A DNA stretch of 64,000 nt from Helicostylum pulchrum (Eukaryota; Mucoromycota; Mucoromycetes; Mucorales; Mucoraceae), in NCBI GenBank assembly GCA_025677825.1, contig JAIXMO010000007.1, forward strand, positions 186,001 through 250,000, given 5' to 3'. Within the stretch, counting starts at the first letter, position 1, and every line of letters starts with the position of its first letter. The notes beneath the pieces are model-generated. The model worked only from the letters and a program-made list of their open reading frames with translations. It had not been told where the DNA came from and ran no database searches. Shown piece by piece: positions 12,939-24,779 of the stretch. The position numbers and the translations under genes were made by a program.

Positions 12939-13688
12939 ATGTTACAGGTATTTTCAGATAACATACTTTACTATAGCCCCGGCTCAGTATTCTCCAATAT
13001 TGCCAATCTTTTGCTATGCGAGAAAGGTATTCAAGACCAATTCGAATTTCGGCCTTTACAAATGGGAGTTGATAATATTGCACCATGGTATATCAAATTG
13101 AATCCAAAGGGTCAAGTACCTACTCTAGTTCACTCAGGAAAAGTTATTCCGGATTCATTAGATATAGCAAGACATATTGATGAATGCTTTGGTCTTTCAC
13201 CGGTATTATCTACAAGAGATGCTAACGTATTATCTATTGTTGAAAAATGGAGACAAGTAAGAGTATTATCTTTGGTTGCTGGTAAAAAGACAGAGACACA
13301 AGACGTTGGTGCATTGAAAGATACTTTACAAGAATCTCGCCAAAGCATAATTCAAAATATCGAGAAACACCCGGAATTAGAAGAGCAGTACAAAATAAGA
13401 TTAACTATTCATGACGATCGAACCAAGATTTTGATAGACCATGATACATATCTTTTACACAAGGCTAGTCTTGCATCGTTATTTGATGAATTGGAATTCA
13501 ATTTGCAAGAAAACAATGGACATTTGTTGCCAAACAAGACTCGAAGCGTTGCAGATATCTATATTACGGGTATCTTGTATTGGCTTATTAGTAAATTAGA
13601 TAAAGATATCTTGAAGGATAGACCTATAATTCGATCCTATTATTTAAAGCAAAGCTCAAGACCTAGTTTTATTAGAGCATTTTTTTAA
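12939..13688 (+). CDS. Glutathione S-transferase-like protein
   Basis: Single-exon gene of 249 aa. The N-terminal thioredoxin-fold half has an SPGSVFSNIANLLLCEKGI helix start, the cis-proline region KGQVPTLVHSGKVIPDS and IARHIDE, which are typical of the GST glutathione site. The C-terminal half is helical and ends with SVADIYITGILYWL, matching the conserved N-capping/aspartate motif of GST C-domains. I cannot assign a class or a substrate. An insert of about 60 residues between the two halves recalls GDAP1-like GSTs, but there is no C-terminal membrane anchor. Its stop codon lies only 20 bp from the stop of the convergent CENP-K gene. Confidence 0.85.
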   Translation: MLQVFSDNILYYSPGSVFSNIANLLLCEKGIQDQFEFRPLQMGVDNIAPWYIKLNPKGQVPTLVHSGKVIPDSLDIARHIDECFGLSPVLSTRDANVLSIVEKWRQVRVLSLVAGKKTETQDVGALKDTLQESRQSIIQNIEKHPELEEQYKIRLTIHDDRTKILIDHDTYLLHKASLASLFDELEFNLQENNGHLLPNKTRSVADIYITGILYWLISKLDKDILKDRPIIRSYYLKQSSRPSFIRAFF

Positions 13689-13708
13689 AATAACATAATA
13701 AAAAAGTT

Positions 13709-14764
13709 TTATGATAGTCGAAAGTTTTCTAAACAAATTAAAGTTGCATCTTGAGGATGATAACTTGCAATTCCTCCTTTGACTAATGTCTCAATATAAG
13801 GTGACCAGTATTCTCCTTTTCGAAGTGGTAAATAAGGATTTTCTGGGTGTCTGTACGCTTCATTTAACAATTGCTATATAAAAACCATTTAGTAAATTGA
13901 TTCTTTTTCGTAAATTCAATCGAATATCTAACCTCTAATAAAATCTTTAAATCACATTCATCACCTAAAGGACCAGCACCATCAACTACATGTACAGGAT
14001 AATTTTCATCCAAGAAATCACTCATTTCCTTTATATCTACTTCGTACTTCTTTTGTAGTAAAACTAATTCAGCACGTAATTTATTCCCTGAAGTTTCCTT
14101 CACTTCTACTTCTGTTTTTAAAACTCGTTCTGATCCAAGTAAGTTCACTTTAATTTCTTCACATTCTGAAATTGCTCGTGTTTCTCTACACACAAAAATG
14201 GGGAATATTAATGATAATAAAAAAGAACAAGGTTATTTTTTGTGGGTACCTTGATATTGCTGCTTTAACTTCTTCAACTTGTCGTTCCAAAGACTCGATC
14301 GCTTTTATAAACTGTTTAACTTGTGCTTCCTGTCTCTCTCTATACTTTAATTCCAATATAGTGTCGTCAAGTGTATCGTGTATATTTAATTTACTCATTT
14401 CGTCTTCAACCTTTTCTACAATTTGCTTATCAAGTGTAATCAATTTTAAAAGTTCTTTTCGATCGGTAGGTGTTGGTTCACCAATAGCTTTATTTTTACC
14501 CTTTTCAATTCGTTTCTCTTCAAGCTACTTTTTATTGATTAGTTTATACACATTTACACATATATAAAGTAAAGGGCTTACCTCGTATAGTTTATCCCAT
14601 AATTGTTTACGTTCGGCTTCTTGTTCAGAAAGAATGAAATCTAACTCAAAGCCTCTTGTTGTACCGTCTTCTTTACTTGGTTTAACCGGGACGGTTGTAG
14701 CAATAGCTTCATATTCTTCTGTTGCTTTCGCAATAATTGCTTTTATATCGAATTCAAAAGACAT
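13709..14764 (-). CDS. Centromere protein K-like protein (CENP-K/Sim4 family)
   Basis: CENP-K is part of the CENP-H/I/K/M module of the constitutive centromere-associated network, linking centromeric chromatin to the outer kinetochore. Four exons, 14764-14582, 14524-14250, 14185-13933 and 13873-13709, join in frame (291 aa). Residues of about 50-200 are coiled coil. The C-terminus is the recognisable part: FLDENYP, a leucine-rich helix LKILLEQLLNEAY, then YLPLRKGEYWSPYIETLVKG with GIASYHPQD and a final LENFRLS. This follows, element by element, what I recall of the vertebrate CENP-K end (FWPPYVELLLRNGIALRHPED). Length is close to human CENP-K (269 aa). Assignment is from that pattern only; no search was possible. 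Confidence 0.8.
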
Positions 14765-14872
14765 GGTTATATAAAAATATTAAAAAAAAGAGAGAAAAGA
14801 GTGATTAATATAAATAAAGCGCGTCACTGTGTTATTTATTTCTCTTTCTCTCTCTTTTTAAACAAAATAAAT
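14765..14872. promoter_or_regulatory. Compact divergent promoter, CENP-K / TAF7
   Basis: Only 108 bp separate the start codons of the divergent CENP-K-like and TAF7 genes. The segment has A-runs next to the CENP-K start and a CT-rich tract (TTTCTCTTTCTCTCTC) next to the TAF7 start, both common around fungal transcription starts. No TATA box stands out. Both core promoters and 5' UTRs must lie within this stretch or overlap the neighbouring exons. Confidence 0.55.
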
Positions 14873-16223
14873 ATGGATACACCAAAGGAAACCAAAGTCA
14901 AGATAAGAAGACCAAGACAACCCAAACCCGAAGGGTCTCGTAAAGATAAAACCATAAAGATTAAATTAACGGCAAAGGGAAATGGACATACTGAACATAG
15001 CAACAACAACAATAATAATGGGTCAGAAGAAGAAGACGATCCAGAAGCAGCAATGGAAGAACAAATGATTTTCAGAGTACCTGAAGGTGAATTATGCGAA
15101 CGATTACATGAAATGGTTAAAAAAAGAGAAATACCTGAAGATGTCAAGTTAACTTTTAAAGATAATCGAAAGGGACAATTTAATTTCGAAGGACGTAAAT
15201 ATGATGTACAACTCGTAGATTTACCAACAATTATTGAATCACAAAAGACCTTGGATAAAAAGCAATTCTATAAAGTAGCTGATATATCACAAGTAAGATA
15301 CAGAACTTTTTATTTATTTATTGGGAGATATTAGATAATTGAAAAAAAAAGGAAATTAGATGTTATTAGTGGATCCAACTTCTGGTAGTGAACCCTTTAT
15401 ACCACAAACAAACGGAAGACTCGAAACAGACCCTTATAATTTCCCACATGGTTTAACTCCACCATTAAAACATGTAAGACAAAGAAGATTTAGAAAGAAG
15501 TTATCGAAAAGAGTAAGTATAACTGTCAAAAGTGCCAAAAAAAAAAATAATAATTAAAAACTTTTGTATAATAAATAGGCAATTGAAGAAGTTGAAAGAG
15601 AAGTAGAGAGATTATTAGAGGTAGATGCTACAGCAGAGGATGTACAATACGGTACGTTGATACATATATAAGCGTATACTTTGTTAGTATCGAAAACTTA
15701 TTCTAGAATACAGAGGTGGTTGATAATAGAGATATGGAAGGAGAAAATGAGTCTGATGCTGGAACACAAGATATCGATATCGATGATAGTGATGATGAAA
15801 GTGAAAGTGATGAAGATTTAGCCGCAGCTATCGATCGTGATTTAGAGGAAATGGAAGAGGAGGATAATGAAGACGAAGATGATGATAATGATGATGATGA
15901 AGATGAAGACGAGGACGAATCTGAAGATGATGATGAGGAAGAAGGTGCTCAGACTGGTGAAATAGAACAAAAACGTCAAGAAATTGCAGAACTTAAACAA
16001 GCAATCCAAAGAAAGACGCGTGATTTGTCTACTGCTCCTAATGCCATGCTTAAGGTAATAATCAAAATCTGCTATACACGAACACCCATTTTTTAATCCA
16101 TTTTTTTTTTTTTTAAATTAGAAACGTTTCGAGACTGATATCGATAATTTGAAGAAATCTTTAACCTTGAAAGAAGCACATTTAGTAGAGATGAATGATA
16201 AAGTTGTTACACTGCCACTTTAA
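14873..16223 (+). CDS. TAF7: Transcription initiation factor TFIID subunit 7 (TAF7/TAFII55)
   Basis: TAF7 binds TAF1 inside TFIID and restrains its activity during preinitiation complex assembly. Exons 14873-15292, 15360-15512, 15579-15651, 15714-16054 and 16122-16223 give 362 aa. The TAFII55 N-terminal domain is clear: EEQMIFRVPEGELCERL, then NFEGRKYDVQLVDLPTIIES, KQFYKVADISQMLLVDP and the later DPYNFPHGLTPPLKHVRQRRF. A highly acidic Asp/Glu tract follows, then a C-terminal coiled coil, as in other fungal TAF7 proteins. The acceptor before the acidic exon must be the CAG at 15713; the nearby TAG would bring in a stop. The start is an in-frame ATG at 14873, with an upstream in-frame ATG at 14801 judged to be leader. 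Confidence 0.93.
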
Positions 16224-17383
16224 GTGTAAAAAACTAAAATTTCAAATAGTAGATTTAGTACATACAAAAATAAATAAAAAACCTGTTTTCATATTAGCTA
16301 CTTCCATAAATGCTCATGTAAACAAAAGGGGGGGGGGGGGTTTAAGAGTGCTTTTAATAAATTAAAAAAAGGTAGCTTGAAATTCGAGCTTCTATTCGCA
16401 GACTCATACAAAATAAAATTGCTTATGAACAAGAGAATTTCAAAGGAGCTTTTATTTTTATCGCGGATAAATGTTAAAATCTGGACCAAACTAGATACCG
16501 CATATAGATCTAGCCGCATACGATATTCATGTCCCTAAATCCTTAAAAAAAACCGTAGCGATAATAAATAAAAAAGAAAAGTATTGAATCATGTTTTATT
16601 TAGATTTTGAAGAAACATTTAGTGAGAGAAAAAGGGACTGTGGTGTACATTGGTATGTTGAAAAATACCCAAAAAAAACTGATCTAGATACAAGAGACTT
16701 GGATGAATCGTGTGGCCAAGTTTTTTTTTTACGTGTAGTACAGTTTACAGATGGTTTATCCGTGATAAACAGGAAACGAGAACGTGACGGTTTACATGAG
16801 AAGAAGACTGCTTCAAGTTGTTGATCTCGTGTTCTTTTAAAGCAGTCCTGAAAAATTTTTCTCGAAAACAAAAAGTATAAAAAGGCGCCAAATCCATATC
16901 CTTTGTTGCTCTTTATTCTTGTGCTCGGGCAAAACCACGAAAGTGAGGTTCATACTGATTCTGGTTTATTGCTGGTTGAAAACTACAACCAATACCCGTC
17001 TACAGTGCTTTTCGGAGCGCGGTAGCAATTTTTAGAAGGCTCGCAAGGGTCTTAAAATTACTTTAAAAAAATAAAAATGAAAAATAAACTAAAATAAAAT
17101 TATCTTTGGTCTTACACTTTTGACAAAAAAAACCTTACGTGTTTTATCTTAAAGAAGGCCATCCATCCATCCATTTTTTTTTATAAATTGTGTATAGTCT
17201 TGTTTAATATTTATCGTTTTCTTATCTGAAATACTTTTAATAATAAAGCTTTCATTACCTTTTTTTTTTTCACATTCTTTTACATCTCATCCTTCTGTTT
17301 TTTTTTTCTCATCTGAAATACTTTTTAGGGTAAAACTTTTTTTTTATTAAAGTGGGGGTAAATTTACAAAAAAAAAAAAAGGG
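16224..17383. other. Intergenic region with homopolymers
   Basis: About 1.2 kb between the 3' ends of TAF7 and the RdRP gene. It contains a G12 run near 16330, a short (CCAT)n run near 17161 and many T-runs. Two overlapping open frames on opposite strands at 16591-16871 show no domain and are not called. Confidence 0.5.
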
Positions 17384-20300
17384 TTATTGATTTGGGTTTA
17401 GCGCAGGTAATAGTCGTACCTTTTCTACACCAGAATCAACATACGAATTTTCTTTCATACGCTTCAAGTACTTGCGGTCCAGATTCATGGCTTTATAAGT
17501 AGATACAGATACAGTTTCTGCCAGACCATTTCCTTTGATTAATGAAGCACAAGCGTCTGCTTTGATTCTGCGTAGGACATCATACCCGACAATATAACAG
17601 TACTTGCTGTATTTATCACTTGAGATAGAAATTAAATAAGCGTAGCTTGCTTTTAATCTCTGGGTTTGTTTGCCCCCGTTTAAAAGATCAAAAATAATGA
17701 TTTCTGATTTAAACTTATCGGCTGTTGGCGACTCATTGTAATCTTTAGCAAAAAATTCTTCTAGTTCCAAATAGTTGTTGAATCTACTTTGTAATTCATC
17801 CACAAACTTATTTTCAGAGTATCGAGCTGGATTTTGTATATTATCCATGTAGTGCGCCCTTTGACTTTGGAATTCACCGCATTGCTTACTATAAGTTTCC
17901 CTATTCTCCCTGATGGTCTGAGCGATTAAATCTAGGTCGTGTAATAAATCAACTTTTTTATGTTTAGTTGCATATTCATACGCCGTAGTCCACGGCGTAG
18001 TAAGATCGGTGTCTTTGTAAGGAACATCCTCGTCACAGAATAAACTACGAGAGTATCTCGTGAATGATGCGGTTTCCTTTAATAGGGTATCGAATAGGAA
18101 ATCCATGGTTGTAACGCAAGGAGCATCATGCAAGGTGTAGACAGAATTTGTCTCTTTATAACTACGAATACTACCTTCACGCTGTTTATTCTTTTTATCC
18201 ATAAACCAAGCAGGATAAGCCAATTTCGCAAACTCGTTTAAATCATTCCTTTTGCTAACAGCACGTAACCTTAATCCTTGTTTTGGAGCATCTACTAATT
18301 TAGCACACATATGTGCCAAGTAAACCACACTTGGATCTTCCAGCGATTTTTGTTCTGCCAATACAGTTCTCCAATTTTCATATTGACCTAATGTAGAATC
18401 GGGTAAGCTAACAGACACGAAACTTTTTTGAATTGCCTTTTCAGCATCATTGGAAGCACCAATTTCTTGACCTACTGTTGTAGAGTCCTTTTCAAACGCT
18501 TTTTGTACACGTTCAGATTCTTTTTGAACAGGATAAGAACTAAATGGTTTTACAATACGTTCATCCCAACAACAAAATATCTGAAAATATACGTTAGTTT
18601 TTTTTTTAGTTCAAAAAAAGAAAGAAAGAAAAAACTCACAATATCACCGTCATAATCACCACCACTAAGTTGACTTGCTAATGAAACATCACCTTTTACA
18701 GAAAATATAATAACATCTGTATACATTCGTAAAGCAGTACAATCTACAGCTTTTACTTTTTGAATATCACTTTTTAAACCACAAGGATTTCTAGTAACAA
18801 TAACATCACCCAAGATTTGACCTGCACGAATACCAGTGGTTTCATCTTTTCTTCTACTAGATAATTGTAGAAAAATTTCGCCTGGTTCCAAAGTATGTGT
18901 TGGATCTGGTACACAAGTTACGGTACACGATTGAGGTACTTCAATCTTATACTTTGTTGTAATTGATCGCATCACCTTTCTGAAAACCAGAGTGACGCGA
19001 GTAGCTACATAGGCATTGGATAAATCGAATCCAGCATCTAATAAACGAATGATAGATTCATGTAATCCTGCAGGAAAACCAGAGTGCCTGTTAATTTTAT
19101 TATAGGTACTATGTCTGTTTTCTGAATCAGCTCTCATGACAGGGAAATCAGTTGAAATTCTACCATCTATTAAGTTTTGACCAAATCGTTCGTCACCACC
19201 ATCCTCATTATTAGGAGTCATACTAAAAAATCCACTATCCACTTCATCTTCACCTGACACGATATCATTCCAAAGCCCCTTTTCTGCACAATCTTCTCCT
19301 TCCCATCGGCCACTCATAACATTTCCACATTTAGCAACCCAATCTCTTAGCACCTTGACATTTTGATTTTCCGTGACGATTTCAGCTAAACGATGAATAT
19401 ATTCCTTTAGGATTTCAATAAACACTTCCGTGGGTACTCCATTAGAAGAAAGCGTTTGAATGAATTGAGTGTTCAAGTTGGAAGGATAAATACATACCGA
19501 GTTCTTTACTAAATCAAACGTATAATGTAATGGATCCAAACTAGCATCATCTTGAGGTAATCCCGTTATAAATTTATCTTGACTCTTTCGAATTTCGATA
19601 TAGTTGCCTGTTGTAAAGTCCAAATCGGGGGCGATTATCCAAATACCTTTGGCACCAGCAATACGACCTTGAATAGCACAAGGGAGTTCATCTGTTGCTT
19701 GACACCCCATCACGATCTTCATAGCCGATGCAGAGATAATACCACAACCATCTGTCATACACAGAGTTTCATCTGTAGATGCGCCTTGAGCGTAAATATC
19801 GTCTATGTATCTTATTTCATGTGGTTTAAATTCAAGAGTAGGGATACTACTACTGTAACCAAGCGACATTCTACTAGCATATTTACTAATAGACATTGAC
19901 CAGTTTTCAAGAATCGGCATATGCCAATTAATAACTTGTTGCACAGTAATTGGTTCCAAACCTACACCTTCCGTGGCAAATAAAATGACTGTATCGTCTT
20001 TTACAAACAAGAAGCTATAGGTTCTATGCATTAACAAAAACGGTTTTAAAAAAAATTCGTTGTGAGATCGAATAAAGGAGGGCTTTGAAGACTTTGATAA
20101 TTTCAGTTCCAAGAATCGTTCATGACCAAATTTACGAAATAAACGGTTGGATGCATCGATTTTAGGTGCACGTAAAATGATATGAGGAGGTAATTCGCTT
20201 GTTTTGAATTGCAAGATACCACTGTAATGAATTGTACGATTCTTTAGTTTAGATTCACGTTTAGTAACTTCAGGTGATGGTGTAGGTGAAGGTGATACAG

Positions 20301-21223
20301 GTGACATGGTCATGACTTGTTGTGCAGTTACTGTATTGGTTTTGATATTTTCCTTTTGTTGCCTTTGGATATAGGTGTAGACGTTTTCAGGACATCGATC
20401 CATACTAGTATAAGCTAACCCATTCAGTCTGAGACCTAATCTTGTTTCTTGATTCCATTTAATCATCGTATCGTATAAACTTCTTGGATTAGTTTGCGCG
20501 ATATTTAAGAATTTTCTGAAAGCGTCAAAGGGTACCTCGTTCCACGGTATCTTACAACAAAGTATAAATCGAGAGATCTCGTATAACGTGATCCATGGGA
20601 CATCCATAAACATTTTGACATTGGCAGAGGGACTGCAAATAACGTTTATAGAGTTGGATTGAAATGAACCAGATACAAAACAATTGTGCGTTAAAACTGG
20701 TACGGCTTTACTGGTAGATATCTTAAGTTTTTTAGATATTCCTCTCTCTCCTTCTTGCTCCCTTCGTGGCGATGGTGATAATAAACGCTTTTTTGTAGGT
20801 TCAGTAAGTTCCAGTAATAGGGATTCATCTAAATCACCACCAAAGTCCGAATCATTATCAAACTCGTTATCAAACTCGTTATCGTCACCAAGTTGCTCAC
20901 AAACTACAAAAAAACACGTTAAAAAAAGAAAACAAAATAAATATACACATATAAAAATACGCACGACATGTCTCTACTTCTTTATCTAACTGTTGTATAA
21001 AATCAGTCAAGTTCTTTTTCCTACTCTCATGGTTCCAATTTAAAAATCTTTTAACGAATTTGTCCAAAGTTGTTTTATCAGTTAGTTGTAACAGTCTTTC
21101 CATTTTTTGTACTTCAAGTGGACTGTCAGAGTTAGATAGAAGTTTGACACGTTCTTTCGATTGAAGATTCGTGTAAACTTGTTTTGCACAACGAAGTACA
21201 TTGACATCCACTTTGTTTGACAT
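17384..21223 (-). CDS. RNA-dependent RNA polymerase of the RNAi pathway (QDE-1/Rdp1 type)
   Basis: Cellular RdRPs convert single-stranded RNA to dsRNA for Dicer and amplify small RNAs in fungi. Three exons are proposed: 21223-20968, 20903-18640 and 18580-17384 (about 1238 aa). The catalytic double-psi beta-barrel signature is seen as SQLSGGDYDGDI, with the DxDGD aspartates at about residues 835-839, right before the last intron. The preceding VPTEVFIEIL helix and SVKGDVSLASQ agree with the RdRP family. The second exon begins with an acidic low-complexity region. The last exon boundary uses donor GTGAGT. The first donor is uncertain: the only one keeping frame is GTCGTG, a weak donor, so the first 85 residues are less sure. 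The gene has no neighbouring Dicer or Argonaute in this window. Confidence 0.93.
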
Positions 21224-21606
21224 GGTTTAAATATGCTGTGGTATGTCAAAAAAAAAGATACAAAAAAATGACAAGATAAATAAAGGGAAAAAAATAGGAA
21301 AAAAATGGAGTTTGATTTTTTTGTTCGCGTATGGCGTCACAGGCATACTTTTTGTTTGTTGGCAACATTCCAACCCAAAAAAAAAATGAAAGGGCAAGTC
21401 TTGTAATGGTGTTTGTGTAACCACGAAAGGAGTGTCGGAAAAAAGGGGGGATGGAGGGGTAATCTCAATTAAGTAAAATGACAACAAATCAATTATGGTA
21501 ATTTAAGCAATAACAAAAAAAATACGATAAATAGTGGCATAAAAAAAACGAATAAAATATTCTTTATCTCTCTCTCTTTTTATTTTAAACAACAAGCAAA
21601 GAAAAA
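21224..21606. other. Divergent intergenic region, RdRP / LIM gene
   Basis: 383 bp between divergent start codons. A-runs lie next to the RdRP start and a CT-rich tract (TTTATCTCTCTCTC) lies about 40 bp before the LIM-gene ATG. It presumably holds both promoters. Confidence 0.5.
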
Positions 21607-23306
21607 ATGGGATTTTGTATTTATTGTAATAAAAACGTGTATAGCAGTACAAGTTGTCCAAAATGCTTTCGAACTATATCCAATACATCTAAAGCAGAAT
21701 CAAGAGTTACTGCCATGTTTCCAGACCAAAAAAGATTAAATCAAACAAACGCTGACAAGTGGCAAACTATGTAAGTTCTTTTTAATTTATTATTTCATTC
21801 TTACTTAACAATATATTACTTAGGTATAGTAAAAAGGCCATCTTTGATAACAGTCAAGGTTCTACTACTAGCGCATCAGTTAGAAACAAACGAGCTATAC
21901 CTCAATTTAACTTGGCAAAATATGATTACAGTAAATGTATTATGTGTCAAGGAGGAAGTTGGGCCGAATTCCATAACAATTCCTCAGTTATTGTATGTGA
22001 ACCATGTAAAATATCTGCACAAAGTTCGCCTTTACCTGAAAGCTCTAGTATATCCACACCTGTACTTTCTTCTATGGCTACCTCTAGATCTACACTAACT
22101 TCTTCAACCAAGACCAACCCTTATTTTCAATTTCAAAGAACCAGAAGAGCTTCTATGCTTAACCGTACACAGCTAGATGATATTGGTATGGGTCCTACTC
22201 CTGTCGGTACCGTATCTACCTCTGCCATCATACAATCCCCACCACAATCACCTATCCTTAACCGAATTACTGAAGAACTCACCAATAAATGCAACATAAA
22301 CTACCGCCGTACCGAAAAGATACTACCCAAAACCGACATGACATCTTCTTTACCGCCTATTGCACCACCTCGTATCAAAAAAAAAGTAGTTAAAAAGCCT
22401 TGTGAAGAATGCGGTCAACACGTTTCTAAAAGAGATTACCGAGGTTTAAAAATTCCCTCCGGTAAAGTACTCTGTTATCATCACGATTGTTTATTTTGTG
22501 CTAAATGTAACCAAAATTTTGATGGACTTGATTTCTGTACAGACGGTAAAAAGTTTTATCATACAGAGTGTCCGCAAAGTAGACACGGGTCTCCACTAAG
22601 TGAAGAAGAAGAAGAAGCATATCCTGCTACACCGCCACCACATGAAACTCATTTTGATATTTCAGTGCAAGGCGAAGGGCCAAAGAACGAGGCGTTGCAT
22701 AAAAAGAAGGACGTTATTTATTCAACTACAGATGTGATGTGTAACACTTGTACGCAACCTGTGACAGATAGTACCTGTTTAGAACTTGCAAATAACTTTT
22801 ATCACAAAGAGGTAATATTATAACTATAGAATACGTATTATTTACTTATACTAACATAAAACTTAAAGTGTCTTTTATGTGCTGGGTGTAATAAAACTGT
22901 TCCAACAGATAAAAAACTATCTAAATATAAAGACAAGCTCTACTGTGGTAGTTGTAAACCTACACATCAACGGCCTTTGCAAAACTTACGTATCCAAATC
23001 GAAAATGAAGTTTCAAGACCATCTATTTTCACTACGCCTTCTGATATACTTAAATCGAGAAAGAAAGTGTTACCACAATTAGGCGGTGTTCGTACCTGTG
23101 CTCGATGTAATGAAAGTATGCCAGTTTCAGATATTCAACCAGGACCAGGTGCAAGTCGTTGGCATAAAAAGTGTTTAAGGTGTACAAGGTGTAAAAAGCA
23201 AATGGATTCCGATGCACATATGACTACAAATGAAGATACCGGTTTGTGTTTAGTGCATTGTCGTGAGTGTTTAGACGAAACTCCTAAGCCTAGATTTGTT
23301 CGTTAA
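21607..23306 (+). CDS. LIM-domain protein with three LIM zinc fingers
   Basis: Three exons, 21607-21770, 21824-22811 and 22869-23306, encode 529 aa. A short zinc-binding N-terminus (CIYCNKNVYSSTSCPKC) is followed by a second Cys pair region (CIMCQGG then CEPC), a Ser/Thr-rich linker, and three LIM-type double zinc fingers. These begin at CEECGQHVSKRDYRGL, at CNTCTQPVTDSTCLEL and at CARCNESMPVSDIQPGPGA, and each continues to the expected second finger (CLFCAKCNQNF, CLLCAGCNKTV, CLRCTRCKKQM). LIM domains bind proteins, often at the actin cytoskeleton or in signalling. No RhoGAP, homeobox or kinase domain is present, so the exact role is unknown. The protein ends soon after the third LIM domain. 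Confidence 0.87.
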
Positions 23307-24212
23307 CTTTATATATATTTTGTAATAAATAATAAAAAAATCTTTTAAGTAAGAAGCTTTTGTTTAAACTCTAGTAAACATTCTAACTTTTAGCAGTTGC
23401 CTATTGCTTGACAATAATAGTTTTGCCTCTCGCTAGGTAGTTTATTTTATTTTATTTAATTAAGCGAATGACTTACAGGATGCTTTATAAAAGAGGTACG
23501 AATGAGTACATATGAAGACAGGAGGTTATTACTTTGTACAAACACTTTTTTTATAGCTGGTTTTTTATTTGTATAAATTCTTTTTTATTAACTCTTTCAT
23601 TTATATAAACGCCTTTTCATCAAACTTTTTTTTTGTTTGTAAATAGAAACACTTTTTTATAGACGCAATGGCCATATAGAAGACATTTTACCTGTTTCCC
23701 TTCATACCTTTTATTGGCTCTGGACTTGAAGTGTTACACTCTTTTTTTTAAATAAGCCACTTTTAATTTTTTCGTGTGTGTGTGTGCGGGGCGGGATATG
23801 TACAAAAAAAAATGTAATGTGCGACCAAAAGAGAGAAGCTAAGTAATGCCAACAAGCGTCGAACCGTTACATCCTTCTCTTTTCCCCTTCACCAAAAGCA
23901 ACTGGTATGTTTTCTTCAAAAAAAAATTGAATAAGATGTTATTGATTATGGATGATTTGAATACACGGATGGATGAATACGATAAAAGGATGGATTAGAT
24001 TTTAAAAAAAAAGTGGATACTACCAAAAAAAAAAAAAAAGGCCCTATACCACTTTTTTTTTTTTTTTTTGGGCAGTATACTACCTTGTTTGTATTATTTC
24101 AATTCCGTGTATACAAATCAAACTATGTATACTCTCTATTTTACGCGAGTAGAAATTTACAGAATATACTAACTATTTTTTTAAAAATAATAGGGCATTT
24201 TTTTAATCAACA
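23307..24212. other. Intergenic region upstream of RPL9
   Basis: About 0.9 kb with no gene. It has a (GT)n run near 23776, several GGATGGA-like units near 23950-23995, and at 24022-24070 an A15 run followed by a T18 run separated by GGCCCTATACCAC. It should hold the strong RPL9 promoter. No TATA box or known ribosomal-protein motif is identified with confidence. Confidence 0.45.
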
Positions 24213-24779
24213 ATGAAGGATATCTACAAGCAAGACGAACTCGCCATCCCTGAGGGTGTTAAGGTTGACATCAAGTCCCGTCAAATCACCGTTGAAGGTC
24301 CCCGTGGTGTCCTCACCAAGAACCTCCGTCACTTGAACATCGAAATCACCAAGGTTGGTGAGAAGATCCGTTTCATCGTCCATCACGGTCTCCGTAAGCA
24401 CGTTGCTTGTATCCGTACCGTCCGTTCTTTGGTTAACAACATGATTGTTGGTGTTACCAAGGGTTTCGAATACAAGTTGCGTTATGTTTACGCACATTTC
24501 CCCATTAACTGTATCATCAACGATGCCGGAGATGCTGTTGAGATCCGTAACTTCTTGGGTCAAAAGGTTGTCTTCCACGTCAAGATGCGTGAAGGTGTTA
24601 CCATCGAAGCTTCCAAGAACCAAAAGGATGAGCTTACCATTCGTGGTAACTCTCTTGAGAACGTTTCTCAATCCGCTGCTGAAATCCAACAATCTTGTCT
24701 CGTCAAGAACAAGGATATCCGTAAGTTCTTGGATGGTATCTACGTTTCCGAGCGTAACGTTATGGAGGAATCTGCTTAA
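24213..24779 (+). CDS. RPL9: 60S ribosomal protein L9 (uL6)
   Basis: Intronless gene of 188 aa for the large-subunit protein uL6 (eukaryotic L9), located near the sarcin-ricin loop and stalk base. It starts [18 protein letters not shown] and shows [26 protein letters not shown] and [13 protein letters not shown]. The C-terminus has [18 protein letters not shown] followed by [15 protein letters not shown], all standard for eukaryotic L9. Length matches (about 190 aa). Codon use is markedly biased to C-ending codons compared with its neighbours, as expected for a highly expressed gene. The overlapping minus-strand open frame at 24207-24692 is a by-product of this bias. Confidence 0.98.
   Translation: MKDIYKQDELAIPEGVKVDIKSRQITVEGPRGVLTKNLRHLNIEITKVGEKIRFIVHHGLRKHVACIRTVRSLVNNMIVGVTKGFEYKLRYVYAHFPINCIINDAGDAVEIRNFLGQKVVFHVKMREGVTIEASKNQKDELTIRGNSLENVSQSAAEIQQSCLVKNKDIRKFLDGIYVSERNVMEESA

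Noticed and set aside
15712..15722. Apparent stop codon in TAF7 after the third intron
   Set aside because: Using the CAG acceptor at 15713 instead of the upstream TAG removes the stop and gives the expected acidic region.
16591..16871. Overlapping open frames on both strands
   Set aside because: Neither shows a domain, codon bias or splice context; chance frames in an intergenic region.
24207..24692. 161-codon minus-strand open frame
   Set aside because: It is antisense to RPL9 and results from that gene's strong codon bias; no domain is seen.
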